From: Candidatus Omnitrophota bacterium
GTDB lineage: Bacteria; Omnitrophota; Omnitrophia; JAHJGZ01
Length of the DNA stretch: 34,113 nt
Direction of reading: 5' to 3'
NCBI GenBank assembly: GCA_018823795.1
Contig: JAHJGZ010000071.1
Location: 1-34,113 of the forward strand
Part shown: positions 1 to 8,777 of the stretch, in pieces
Numbering within the stretch: the stretch's first letter is position 1
How the letters are laid out: each line of letters starts with the position of its first letter
Notes under the pieces: model-generated
Seen by the model: only the letters and a program-made list of their open reading frames with translations
Told to the model about the DNA's origin: nothing
Database searches by the model: none
Position numbers and translations under genes: made by a program

Positions 1-56
1 CAATCGGCAATTAATTGTAATTTTTGGTCCATAGGGTTTGTTTTGATCCACGGCAT
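1..56 (-). CDS. IS481-like transposase, N-terminal fragment cut by window edge
   Basis: Reading the minus strand from an ATG at 56 gives MPWIKTNPMDQKLQLIAD, after which the window ends. A start of the form MPW-K-T-x-MDQ-L-x-I-A is typical of IS481-family DDE transposases (integrase-core fold), whose first helix-turn-helix follows directly. A perfect Shine-Dalgarno (AGGAGGT, complement of 64-70) sits 7 nt upstream, supporting this start. Only 18 residues are visible, so the catalytic DDE residues cannot be checked and it is unknown whether the gene is intact. The family call rests on recognising the N-terminal pattern; another IS3/IS481-like integrase is the alternative. Confidence 0.68.
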   Translation of the reverse strand, partial: MPWIKTNPMDQKLQLIAD

Positions 57-137
57 GGTATTTACCTCCTTGCCGTAGATTATAAACTGTTACCTATGTC
101 CCCGGTTTATTTTGTTAACTATGTTACCAGTTTGTAC
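1..137 (-). mobile_element. Left end of an IS481-like insertion sequence (partial)
   Basis: Upstream of the transposase start (57-137) there is a non-coding leader with repeated motifs: TGTTACCTATGTCC at 89-102, TGTTAACTATGTTA at 113-126 and a further TGTTACC from 122. Closely spaced imperfect repeats of this kind are expected for an IS end carrying terminal inverted repeats and transposase binding sites. The outer boundary is not defined, because the other end lies outside the window and no target duplication can be matched. 137 is the point where base composition changes to the GC-rich block. Confidence 0.5.
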
Positions 138-312
138 CCGGCAGCAGCCTGCCTGCCGGTAGGCAGGGATTCGCCTACTACGTCGCATCTCCTGATGCTC
201 CTGCGTAGACTCCCCTCGTCCCGCTGTTGCCGGCAATCCTGCTGGCTTATCCTCCCGATCCCGATCCGCTCGGCGCGGGACTCGCTTCGAATCCATCATG
301 TAAAAAGTTAAT
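138..312. repeat. GC-rich repeat block between IS end and tRNA-Pro
   Basis: This gene-free stretch is clearly richer in GC than its surroundings. It contains a perfect 7-bp palindrome CCTGCCT (148-154)/AGGCAGG (161-167) with a 6-nt loop. It also has GCATC/GATGC arms near 186-199, a tandem CCCGATCCCGAT near 254-265, and inverted GTCCCGC (218-224)/GCGGGAC (275-281). Open frames exist on both strands, but they run into the tRNA gene or have no ribosome site, so I do not call a protein. The 9-mer GCCTGCCTG (147-155) recurs in the mreD-glycoamylase spacer at 18124-18132. It looks like an accretion of short dispersed REP-like repeats next to a tRNA. Confidence 0.5.
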
Positions 313-387
313 TCGGGGCGGCAGGATTCGAACCTGCGGCCCCCTGCTCCCAAAGCAGGTGCTCTAACCAAACTGAGCCACGCCCCG
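313..387 (-). tRNA. tRNA-Pro (anticodon TGG)
   Basis: The minus strand folds as a complete cloverleaf. It has a 7-bp acceptor stem CGGGGCG/CGCCCCG, D-arm GCTC...GAGC, and anticodon stem CCTGC/GCAGG with 7-nt loop TTTGGGA (anticodon TGG). The variable loop is short and the T-arm is GCAGG-TTCGAAT-CCTGC. Position 313 gives discriminator base A. CCA is not encoded, so it must be added after transcription. All stems pair fully, so the gene should be functional. Confidence 0.96.
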
Positions 388-449
388 ATGTAAATTTTAA
401 ATTACAAAGTGTCAATTGTAAATTAGTTCACTTTGCAAGTCAAGCTGTC

Positions 450-3400
450 TTAATCCGCCTCTGGCGGTAGAATTGAAACCTTTTTTGTCTTAAAGGGGCT
501 TTTTTTCAAATCGCGCGACGCCTCTATTATTTTCAATTTTCCTCGCGGCTGGTCAAGATCGTCCGGAAGGCTATATTTGTTATTGTGTAGTGATGCGCCG
601 ATAACCCCTTCCATCGATTGTCTGAAAAGCCAGCCTGCTGCGCCCGTATATCCATTCCAGATCATGCGGCCAATATCATAATTGGTTAAAATGTCTGCGC
701 ATTGTTTATTCGGCTGCCCGCCGAAAATTTCGATCTCTTTTGGTGTTACGTGACCGACTGGTGTCGTTTTACGCCAGAGACGGTACGCAATTTCGCGATA
801 TTCGGCCGCCTTTTTTTCATTCCCTTCTTTGTCAAACCGCTCGGTGAGAAGTCGTGCAGCACGAATCATCCACTGAACGCCGTGACAGTACATACCATTT
901 TCGCGTACCCCTTCAGGATATTTAGAACTTCTTCCCAAGTATGGCTTGCTGTCTTCACGAAGAGCAGGCCATCCGAGCAGTACCGCATTTTCACGCTCAA
1001 GCACATTCAGTGCGGTATTAAAGACTACTTCAGAGCGTTTCGGATTAATGTTGCAATAGACTGCCCATGCAGCAGTCAATGCATCGGTTTCCCAAATGCC
1101 GCTATCTTTAACGCCGATTTCTGTGCCGTCATCATGATATGCACGCAGATACCGGTCTTGACGCCATGATGCCTCCAGTGCAGCACCCAGATCATCCATC
1201 TTTTTCTGATAGGCTGCCCGGGACTTTTTGCCGTCCCGCTTTTCAATAACGTTGATCATCCCCTTCATAATATAGTAGAGGAAAAAGCCGAGCCATACGC
1301 TCTCCCCTATCCCCTCACTACCGATTTCATCCAATCCGTCATTCCAGTCTCCGACTTGAATAAGCGGCAGGCCATTTTTCCCCAGCCGTTTATTGAACAC
1401 CAGATCAATTGACTTCATGCAATGGCGGTAGACAGAATCTGCGCGTGTCGAACGGTGATAGATGTGGCCATAACCTATTTTATTTTTCGGCAACAGTGCA
1501 AACGGGAACTCCGAGATAACATAGGATGTCATTTCATCAAGAAGTGACTCATCACCCGTTGCCTGTAAATATTCCGCGGTAGCCCATGCAAGCCAGAGCG
1601 GATTGTCAGATGCATGTGAACGGCATGCGAATGCGGTGCGGCCATCAGTCCTCGTAAAAAACCAATGGTACACATCGCCGCGGTAAAACTGATGCGACGC
1701 TGCCAAAACGATCTGCTTCCGCGCCAGTGATGGTTCGACCCAAAGTAAGTTTACACAATCTTGCAATTGATCACGGAAACCGTATGCACCGCTCGTCTGA
1801 TAAAATCCCCGGCGTGCCCAAATACGTTCGGCAAGCGCCTGGTATTTAAGCCAATTGAGAATCTGATCAAACTCGGGCTGATTTGTTTGCACCTCGACTG
1901 TCTTCATGAGGCTAAGCCACCAGGTGCGGGTTGCTTTAAGGCTTGATTGTGCTGCCTTAACGGTCCGGTATTTTTTGACTACTGCTTTTGCTTCTTTTAA
2001 TTTATCGGTTTGCCCGAGAATAATAGCAACCGTCCGTTCACTATTTGCCGGTATATTCAGCGTTCCTAAGAACGCAGCTATCTGCCGGTCATCGGTATAT
2101 TGTTTACGATCCGGTTTGCCTTCCTCTACCATAACCGGATGGGCAGTACTGCGGCCTCTGCCAAAAAATCGACCGCGGCGCGTTTCGATGCACTCAGCCG
2201 GTGTGGTCATAGAGGCAAATGCCCAGCCGACACGAAATATGTTGCGAGGATTATTAAAGAACAAAGCATTTAAATCTTTGTCATACCGGGTACGCAGCGT
2301 ACCGGATTTTTCAGGTTGAAATTCAAGGACCATTTGAAAATATGGAGCGACCCTCATTTTTCGTGATGTATTGCTATTGTTTTTTACCGTCAGAAGATAC
2401 ACCCCCGTTGGATCGTTCGGCGGTACAAATACGGTCAGTTCTGTCGCGATGTCCCCCTTCTTCATATGAAACGTAGCGCTTCCGTCGACACTGAATTCAC
2501 ACGTATTCTCTGCGCTGTGGTCATTGAGTGGATGCAAGGTCGGACAGTACCATTCTTTTTCCCCGACATCGTAAAGATAAATTGCTTCCTGTGGAACTTC
2601 CTTGGTAACCGTATCTGGCCAATCAGGCGTCAGGCGGTTCTGCTGTGAGTTACCATTACATGACGTATGCAGTCCGCGGTTTGTTACCATAAGAGAATGT
2701 ACCGGGTTTGACATTGCGTGGTCATACGGCCGTGTGGTATACGGGGTATGAACGGACAATGTATTCCCATCATGTATATAGTCAGAATACGGCTGCGGTG
2801 TTCCGGGAAGTATTTCACCGTGGCCGATAAGCGGCTGTTTTTTCTTCGGTGATGGATCTATGTGAGCGCCAGTTGGTTTTAAATGCTCCTTAATCAAATC
2901 GAGTGCCTCTTTTTTGTTTGTTGCATAGCCGATCATAAGACGTATCTGCTTAGATGATTTTGCTTTTACGTGGCAATCCATTAAGAGACTGCCGATCGGA
3001 TCAAACGTCGGATACCCAGCCGTATCGCGTGCTTCTTCAAACGCCAATGTTTGAAATACCCGCGGTGTCCAATAACTCTGCGCGCGCCCGATAAAATCCA
3101 TGCGTGACGTCAGAAAGCCTTCTGTCGGCTTTTCTGCAGCTAAAATCCCCATTGATTTGGTCCCTTTGTGCCACGCGAGAACTGCGTTGACATCACTGAC
3201 ATATTCCATTTCAGGAAAGAGCCGTGCATATTGCGTATGGAACCGGTCATGGAGTCCTCCATTCAAGACCCACTCGCAATACGGCACAATCTTTAATGCG
3301 CGCGGGGTGTGTGTCTGGTTTTCAACCGTAATAGTCCAGATCTCTGCTAAACTATCCTGGTCAGGAATATTAATATCAATCGTTGTTTTTATTCCATCAG

Positions 3401-6400
3401 TAATGTTGACAATCTTCAGTGAATCATCGATTCTTGTAATACGAGATGGGTTAAAGTTTTCAGTTGGAAAATTTCCAATAATTGGCCACGAAGAATTTTT
3501 TCCATCATTCCCCTTTTGGGTATCGAGAAGATAGAGAATTCTTCCACATGGTTCGATCATATCATAGGAACGGCGGGTAACATCGTATTCAGGAGGAAAG
3601 ACAGTCCGTTTTTGATGGTCTACTTCACTGTAGATTTCACTGTTTTCTTTGACAACAACTTTATATTCTCTGTTGTGAATGTCGTAACTTTTAATGCGTC
3701 GTCGCGCAGTTCGGTTATGGAGTGAACGCATACGAAATGAAATCCCGGTTGCAATTAAAAGTGCGGCGCCAATAAGAAGCAGCAACTGGCCAAACGGTAA
3801 TGATTGGATAAAAGAAATAATTCCTCCCCCTCCTGCTGCCTGCATTGCTTCTGCAGTGCTCCAGCAATAATCCCAATCAGCGCCGCGCGGTAGGTAAAAC
3901 GGAATAAGTAACGGTCCCCACGTACAAAATCGTTTCACTGCTTCGGGAAGATAGCGTTGTGCTGCTGCAGGACCGATTTTTTCAGCAATCCATTCATCGA
4001 ACCGGTCAAGCCCGAGAAAGCTCAAATTTACCAGTGTCGCAACACGTAGTCCCATGTGATCCATCCAAATAAGGACACGGAAGAAATCAAACGCAAGAAC
4101 CCAGACAAAAAGTTTTAAACTCCACGCATTAAATGCTTCAGGCGAGGAGGTCGCATTATGATAGATAGCAAACAGCGTGCGAATCGCACCGTCCTGGTTA
4201 TACCAGGTTGGCTGCGGCATCATGCGCAGGAAGGTAAATATAATCGGTGACATCCACAATCCCCACCGCAATACGTAAATCATATGTTCGATAAGCATTG
4301 CAACTCCTGCTTTGGAGAAGAAAAACTTGATCGGCGCTGCCTGTTTTTCGAAATAGGCTTGCATAAAAACTTTGTTAATCGCAAAAAGCCATGCGGCAAT
4401 CGACCAGTTGATAACGCCAGCAAGCGATTCGGTAAAAAGAAGTTTTGAACCGCCGGTGTATGATCCTAAATCAATACGGCCCCATTTATTTACCAGCGGA
4501 TAGGTAATGTAACGGACGGCATCAAATCCTGAACTGGTGTAGAGCTTAAATTTTTCAATGACGACCGGTACTTGCCGTGCGTCAAGATAGAATGCTGCGG
4601 CAGAGCCGACAAATGCACCGAGGAGCCCATCAGTAAGATAAAGTTTCCACGATTGTATCTTCCCCTGTCCGCGGACCATAAACGTGGCATCTCGCAAAAG
4701 ACTTACCCCAACAGAGGCGGCAAGACCGACCATAAGGCCGAAGACAATACGCTCGGGCATTGACAGTTCAAACATCCCCTGTGAAACCATTGACGTAAAT
4801 CCGTACCCAACCACTGCACCGCGTGCGTACAGCGTTCCATGACCATAGCTAAACTTGGCCCGTTCAAAAAACGGAAAACTGCCGTCAAATGTTTCAATAA
4901 TTGTTTTAAGAAGCGGAAAGACTAATGCCCCGAAGATAATACCGCACAGAAGCGGCGCTGATTTCATAATCGTTTGCGTCAATCCTGCATTGAAAAATAT
5001 ACTGATCGCAAAAAGCAGTCCGAGCAAATACCCGCTGAACCATGCCCCCTTTTTCATACCGACCCGCACATGCTCAGAGAGAGTTTTCCATGACGGTGCG
5101 GTGTGGTGCCCCGCATCAAGAAGTATGCCGGTGATAAGATACACTTCACCCCACAACCCTGCATAGGAAAGCATGGTGGTAATCATTGCAATAATCATGC
5201 TGATCAGTGTCGGTAATGCGGCAACTGTGCTGCTTGAACCAACATCAGCAATAAGTGGGGCAACAATAACGCCGAATGAGACGAAAAGGACCAGGATATG
5301 TTCTTTGAACTGACTCAGGGTTCGCCTTTTGATGACTAAACCAATGCCGTTTATAAGCAATTCGTTAAAGATAAAGACCACAAAAATCCGGCTCAGTGTT
5401 TCACAAAGAAACGGTGCTTTCATGAGAAGGCCGCCGGTTGTGACATTAAAAAAATTCTGGATAATCGTTATGTTTTCAACAAGGAGCAGCCAGCCGCACA
5501 AAAACGGCGTCATGACAAGCAATGTGCTGGTAATCGGCCGCAGGTGACGCCCCGAGGTAACGAGTGAATACATATTAAAGAAATGATAAATCAAAAAGGT
5601 GACCGCTGCAGTAAGGCTGCTCACCATGAATAATTTCTGCCATGATGATGGTGCTTGCAGAAGCTCTTGACGGCTTGCTGCTGCTGCCAGAAGACCGGAG
5701 AAAAGCATATTTTGGAAAACTTCAGCCGGGGTTAAATGTTTTCCCGTGATTTGAAATTTTAATACTTCGGCGATGAGGACACCGATTAAACCTATGAATA
5801 AAAAGGAGAAACTAATACCCGCGTCTAAAGAGCTTATCGTCCCCTGTGAATAGATCGAGAGTACAATGCCTGCAATGCCTACGATAACAACAGCATAAAT
5901 GAAATCCTTTATAATTCGTGACAGAAAAGTATCGTTAAACAATACCCCACGAGCGCTCGGCGTGCCTTTTGGTTTAAAACGAAAACTACTGCACAGTGAG
6001 ATGAGTCCGATGAGCAGGAGACTGATGATGGAAATCGAGATAAGTTTTATAAACATAAAATTCTTCTCGATAAATGAAAGCTTGTAGAAGTTGACATCCA
6101 TATAAAGAGTACCGGTCAGCGGTGCGCTCATGGCCTGTGGAGGTCCTTCTGCGCGGCTTACTTCAATCGGGCTTCCTCCCATAGGGCTTTGAATTGTTGG
6201 TCCGCCTGCCATGGGACTCACGACAAAAACAAACTCTTTTATTGTGCCGACCATTCCCCAGTCAATCTGTTCATGAAAATAATTCCAGCCCGGTTGCAGG
6301 GTGAGTGGAATCTTTTGCATCGTGGTCTCACCTTTAATTTCAACCTTAACTGCCACCTGATTTACCTGTTCAGGCGTTGGCATATTGACCCCAATCCGTA

Positions 6401-7766
6401 CTGCATCGACATTTTCTGGCGATAATCCAGCGGGAAACTTTTGACTCCAGACCCCGACGATTGCCCCAATCGGGACTGTGTAATCGAACTTCCATACATC
6501 CTTTGCTACCTCCTCATGAAAGGAACATTTCACCACACCATTTCCCGGGCCGATGTTAAACATCCCCTTCGCCCCCGCATCCAGATGTGAATAAAGGGCA
6601 GTAAAATCTTTTGGCGGTGTGATTGTTTCTTTTGGAAGTCCTTGTTTGACAAAGTTGAGAGCAAAAGCAATTGTTCCCTTAACTAATTCCTTCTCCCCTT
6701 TATGATTAATAATAAGAGAAACTTCATTGAGTTCATCGATCATATCCCAGTTAAGAGACTCTTGGAGCGTATTCCATCCACGGAAAAGTTCGAGCAGAAT
6801 AGTCTGTGTGTCCTTTTTACCCCGTATTTCTATGTGTGCGGCTATATCGGCTGTTTGCTCTATCGTGGGAACGTTTATATATATTCGTACGGTATTGATC
6901 GTGTCACTATTAAGCTCTTTGGGAAATTTTTTTGCCAGTATCTCGATATTCGTTCCCTTCGGCAATGTGTAGTCGCACTCTAGAATGTCTTTGTCTATCG
7001 TATCAGCGAATGTGGGGAGTGCACTTCCATTTGCATCACCGCTTTTAAGAATGCCACGCTTGTTGGCATCCATAATAGTAAAAGCGGTCTTGAGCGGTAC
7101 ACTTTTCGGCTTTTCTTCTTTTGCAGGTGTTAGGGCGGGAGTAACAGCTGATTTTATTTCAGGCACTTTTTTCTTTGGTGGAATGTATTTAAAAAGATTG
7201 AGATTGAAATAAACTGTTCCGGTTGCCGGGTCAGCGTCCCCTGTCGAGGTAATGGTAAATACGATTTCAGACAGGTCGCCAATACTTTTCCACTCTATCG
7301 GCCTTTTACGATACACCCATTTTTCCCCGATGCGTAAGGGGATGCGTTGCGTACTTTTTGTCCCCTGTATGTCTGCAGTTACCTGAATCTGTGTAATCTC
7401 TTCAGCTTTCGCAGAGCGAAGACCGATTTGTGCGCTATTTATGGCTGTCTTCGTCAGCGTTGACGGAAAATTTTTTAGCCGGACCTTTATGGATGAGCCC
7501 TTGGGTATTGAATAATCGCATTCGAGGACATTGTTGCCTGTTATGCCATCGACCGAGGTAATGACGTTGCCCTCAGATGATCCCGATTTTTCGACACCCC
7601 GCTCCCCTGCATCAAGGATATTAAATGACGGAGTAGCGAAGGCGCCTGTTGAAAAGATAAGTGTTGTTACGAGTAACGTGAGCCCGATGAATGTCAGTGG
7701 TGTAATGCGGAAATTCCGGCTACGCCTCATATTGGCGCACGGAACGGAATCGGAATTTGATAGCAT
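450..7766 (-). CDS. Giant membrane-embedded GH94 (GT36-type) phosphorylase-like protein with N-terminal triple beta-sandwich
   Basis: The protein has 2438 residues. A hydrophobic export segment (about 22-44) leads into three related ~150-residue repeats (about 50-197, 232-375, 395-565). Each begins with LDAG/MDAN-xRG and carries a DYxxPxG motif, FPxxL and a W-x-x-I/V-xx-L/I-xE strand, resembling CBM11-like sandwiches. Residues ~568-1345 are many hydrophobic helices. Two GT36-type supersandwich regions (~1360-1660, ~1664-1945) precede an (alpha/alpha)6 GH94 domain (~1950-2400) with FRDQLQD and GDWNDGLD (2139-2146), the loop that bears the family's general-acid Asp. Known GH94 enzymes phosphorolyse beta-linked disaccharides or trim beta-1,2-glucan chains, as in cyclic beta-glucan synthase NdvB/Cgs. 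Unlike NdvB (~2800 aa), I see no GT84 domain and no QxxRW motif in the membrane part. Substrate and direction are unknown. The ATG start follows GGGAAGAG and a strong promoter. GH94 membership is firm; a beta-1,2-glucan role is inference. Confidence 0.85.
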   Translation of the reverse strand: MLSNSDSVPCANMRRSRNFRITPLTFIGLTLLVTTLIFSTGAFATPSFNILDAGERGVEKSGSSEGNVITSVDGITGNNVLECDYSIPKGSSIKVRLKNFPSTLTKTAINSAQIGLRSAKAEEITQIQVTADIQGTKSTQRIPLRIGEKWVYRKRPIEWKSIGDLSEIVFTITSTGDADPATGTVYFNLNLFKYIPPKKKVPEIKSAVTPALTPAKEEKPKSVPLKTAFTIMDANKRGILKSGDANGSALPTFADTIDKDILECDYTLPKGTNIEILAKKFPKELNSDTINTVRIYINVPTIEQTADIAAHIEIRGKKDTQTILLELFRGWNTLQESLNWDMIDELNEVSLIINHKGEKELVKGTIAFALNFVKQGLPKETITPPKDFTALYSHLDAGAKGMFNIGPGNGVVKCSFHEEVAKDVWKFDYTVPIGAIVGVWSQKFPAGLSPENVDAVRIGVNMPTPEQVNQVAVKVEIKGETTMQKIPLTLQPGWNYFHEQIDWGMVGTIKEFVFVVSPMAGGPTIQSPMGGSPIEVSRAEGPPQAMSAPLTGTLYMDVNFYKLSFIEKNFMFIKLISISIISLLLIGLISLCSSFRFKPKGTPSARGVLFNDTFLSRIIKDFIYAVVIVGIAGIVLSIYSQGTISSLDAGISFSFLFIGLIGVLIAEVLKFQITGKHLTPAEVFQNMLFSGLLAAAASRQELLQAPSSWQKLFMVSSLTAAVTFLIYHFFNMYSLVTSGRHLRPITSTLLVMTPFLCGWLLLVENITIIQNFFNVTTGGLLMKAPFLCETLSRIFVVFIFNELLINGIGLVIKRRTLSQFKEHILVLFVSFGVIVAPLIADVGSSSTVAALPTLISMIIAMITTMLSYAGLWGEVYLITGILLDAGHHTAPSWKTLSEHVRVGMKKGAWFSGYLLGLLFAISIFFNAGLTQTIMKSAPLLCGIIFGALVFPLLKTIIETFDGSFPFFERAKFSYGHGTLYARGAVVGYGFTSMVSQGMFELSMPERIVFGLMVGLAASVGVSLLRDATFMVRGQGKIQSWKLYLTDGLLGAFVGSAAAFYLDARQVPVVIEKFKLYTSSGFDAVRYITYPLVNKWGRIDLGSYTGGSKLLFTESLAGVINWSIAAWLFAINKVFMQAYFEKQAAPIKFFFSKAGVAMLIEHMIYVLRWGLWMSPIIFTFLRMMPQPTWYNQDGAIRTLFAIYHNATSSPEAFNAWSLKLFVWVLAFDFFRVLIWMDHMGLRVATLVNLSFLGLDRFDEWIAEKIGPAAAQRYLPEAVKRFCTWGPLLIPFYLPRGADWDYCWSTAEAMQAAGGGGIISFIQSLPFGQLLLLIGAALLIATGISFRMRSLHNRTARRRIKSYDIHNREYKVVVKENSEIYSEVDHQKRTVFPPEYDVTRRSYDMIEPCGRILYLLDTQKGNDGKNSSWPIIGNFPTENFNPSRITRIDDSLKIVNITDGIKTTIDINIPDQDSLAEIWTITVENQTHTPRALKIVPYCEWVLNGGLHDRFHTQYARLFPEMEYVSDVNAVLAWHKGTKSMGILAAEKPTEGFLTSRMDFIGRAQSYWTPRVFQTLAFEEARDTAGYPTFDPIGSLLMDCHVKAKSSKQIRLMIGYATNKKEALDLIKEHLKPTGAHIDPSPKKKQPLIGHGEILPGTPQPYSDYIHDGNTLSVHTPYTTRPYDHAMSNPVHSLMVTNRGLHTSCNGNSQQNRLTPDWPDTVTKEVPQEAIYLYDVGEKEWYCPTLHPLNDHSAENTCEFSVDGSATFHMKKGDIATELTVFVPPNDPTGVYLLTVKNNSNTSRKMRVAPYFQMVLEFQPEKSGTLRTRYDKDLNALFFNNPRNIFRVGWAFASMTTPAECIETRRGRFFGRGRSTAHPVMVEEGKPDRKQYTDDRQIAAFLGTLNIPANSERTVAIILGQTDKLKEAKAVVKKYRTVKAAQSSLKATRTWWLSLMKTVEVQTNQPEFDQILNWLKYQALAERIWARRGFYQTSGAYGFRDQLQDCVNLLWVEPSLARKQIVLAASHQFYRGDVYHWFFTRTDGRTAFACRSHASDNPLWLAWATAEYLQATGDESLLDEMTSYVISEFPFALLPKNKIGYGHIYHRSTRADSVYRHCMKSIDLVFNKRLGKNGLPLIQVGDWNDGLDEIGSEGIGESVWLGFFLYYIMKGMINVIEKRDGKKSRAAYQKKMDDLGAALEASWRQDRYLRAYHDDGTEIGVKDSGIWETDALTAAWAVYCNINPKRSEVVFNTALNVLERENAVLLGWPALREDSKPYLGRSSKYPEGVRENGMYCHGVQWMIRAARLLTERFDKEGNEKKAAEYREIAYRLWRKTTPVGHVTPKEIEIFGGQPNKQCADILTNYDIGRMIWNGYTGAAGWLFRQSMEGVIGASLHNNKYSLPDDLDQPRGKLKIIEASRDLKKSPFKTKKVSILPPEAD

Positions 7767-7826
7767 AGTACTCTTCCCTTTTATTTAATTGCTTATTATT
7801 GTGAACTTTTGGTCATAAAGTCTGGT

Positions 7827-7854
7827 ATTATAGCAAATTAAGAGTGAATATCAA
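7827..7854 (-). promoter_or_regulatory. Sigma70-type promoter for the GH94 gene
   Basis: On the minus strand, TTGATA (7849-7854) is followed after 16 nt by a perfect TATAAT (7827-7832). Transcription would start near 7820, giving a leader of about 54 nt to the ATG at 7766. The -35 box lies within the T-rich tail of the terminator immediately upstream. Confidence 0.68.
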
Positions 7855-7916
7855 ACAAAAAAGCCATAAATCACACGCTTTAAGACATATGCTTAAAACG
7901 TACGACTTATGGCCTT
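7855..7916 (-). terminator. Rho-independent terminator behind the broken two-TM gene
   Basis: AAGCCATAA (7861-7869) pairs with TTATGGCCTT (7907-7916) with one bulged base. Inside, ACG/CGT (7875-7877/7899-7901) and TTTAAG/CTTAAA (7879-7884/7892-7897) extend the hairpin around an ACATATG loop. Read on the minus strand, the stem runs directly into a T-rich tail (TTTTTTGTTTGA). It lies 26 nt past the stop of the gene at 7943. Confidence 0.62.
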
Positions 7917-7942
7917 GAAAACAAGGCGTATCCTCAGTAATT

Positions 7943-8730
7943 CTAGCTGTGGGGTTTTATCTCAGCTATATATTCCTTTGCCGTTTCATGCCAACGGTCA
8001 AGCCACGAAGCTTTTTCATCGAAAGGATTCGTCTTCATCGCAAACCGGAAAAAGTACGGGTAATGTTCTTTTGTGTACTCCATGTATGACAACCATTGTC
8101 GGATTAATTTATTATAAGCCCGTTCAATATCTATTTTTGCATGGTCTAAATCCTCTTTCGATAAGGTAAGCAGGTTTCGGGCTGCTAATTCCTCGGCAAT
8201 ATGAAATATTGCCATGATCATATCGGTAAATGTTTCATGCTCCAAGAGGTTGGGATTTTGAAGCATGTTAATGAGCACTCCTCTTTTATCTTTGAGGAAT
8301 TTAGCCAATTTTGATAAATCAACTTTATTGATAGTAATGTCGCTTTGTAATGCTGTAATGCCTTACATGCTGCTTTGAAATTGATATCACCACGCCCATC
8401 TTTATCAATCAAAAGATCGTGAATGGTATGCAAGTTGTTGTCAAAATTTGATAAGTACACCAAGAGGTGTTTACCAAAATCACTAAAGAAAACCTCAATG
8501 ACCATGTTCAACTTCTTTAGATGGCTCTTCTTTTCCCATTCATTGAGTACGTGATGTATGATGAGTGAGACCATGAGAACTTCAATAAAAACAAACGCAA
8601 TATCGCCGACAAGATAAATAAATATGTGGTGCGCATCCATGAATATAAGATAATGTATCAGGTACACCGCAATAGACATCACTACCATTGCGATTCCTGC
8701 AATAATTTTCCAATAGCCTTTATGTTTCAT
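7943..8730 (-). pseudogene. Two-TM protein of unknown function, frameshifted by an 8-bp tandem duplication
   Basis: Two overlapping reading frames together look like one protein. The 5' frame starts at ATG 8730 behind GGAGG (spacing 6) and encodes two TM helices (about residues 7-30 and 38-60) followed by a soluble helical part. At 8346-8361 the 8-mer TGTAATGC occurs twice in tandem. Removing one copy joins KALQ to SDITINKVD in the other frame and restores a continuous product of about 259 residues ending at 7943. As read, the first frame runs on for about 45 unrelated residues and stops at 8218. I do not recognise the family. It sits 47 nt behind the TMTC-like gene and ahead of a terminator. 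It may be a recent pseudogene, a slippage-controlled gene or a consensus error. Confidence 0.75.
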
Positions 8731-8777
8731 ATAACACCTCCGGTTATTCAAGGTTTCTAAAAATAATATGAGTACAA

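Noticed and set aside
24-371. Open frames on both strands through the region next to tRNA-Pro (24-311 plus, 90-371 minus)
   Set aside because: The minus-strand frame runs through the tRNA gene, the plus-strand frame crosses the IS leader and GC-rich repeats, and neither has a ribosome site or protein-like composition.
388-449. TTGACA-like box upstream of tRNA-Pro as its promoter
   Set aside because: No -10 box at suitable spacing was found before the mature tRNA 5' end; the AT-rich sequence makes chance matches likely.
2150-6080. A complete NdvB/Cgs cyclic glucan synthase
   Set aside because: The GH94 part fits, but I find no GT84 synthase motifs and no glycoamylase domain in the chain, so the name would overstate it.
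702-7212. Numerous plus-strand open frames of 60-155 codons opposite the giant GH94 gene
   Set aside because: They lie wholly within the coding region of a protein with clear domains and show no ribosome sites or recognisable motifs; they are antisense shadows.
8218-8751. An intact 177-residue gene starting at 8751 and a separate 121-residue gene at 7943-8308
   Set aside because: 8751 is a TTG without a ribosome site, whereas ATG 8730 has GGAGG. The last ~45 residues of the first frame are unrelated in character, and the 8-bp duplication joins the two frames into one protein.
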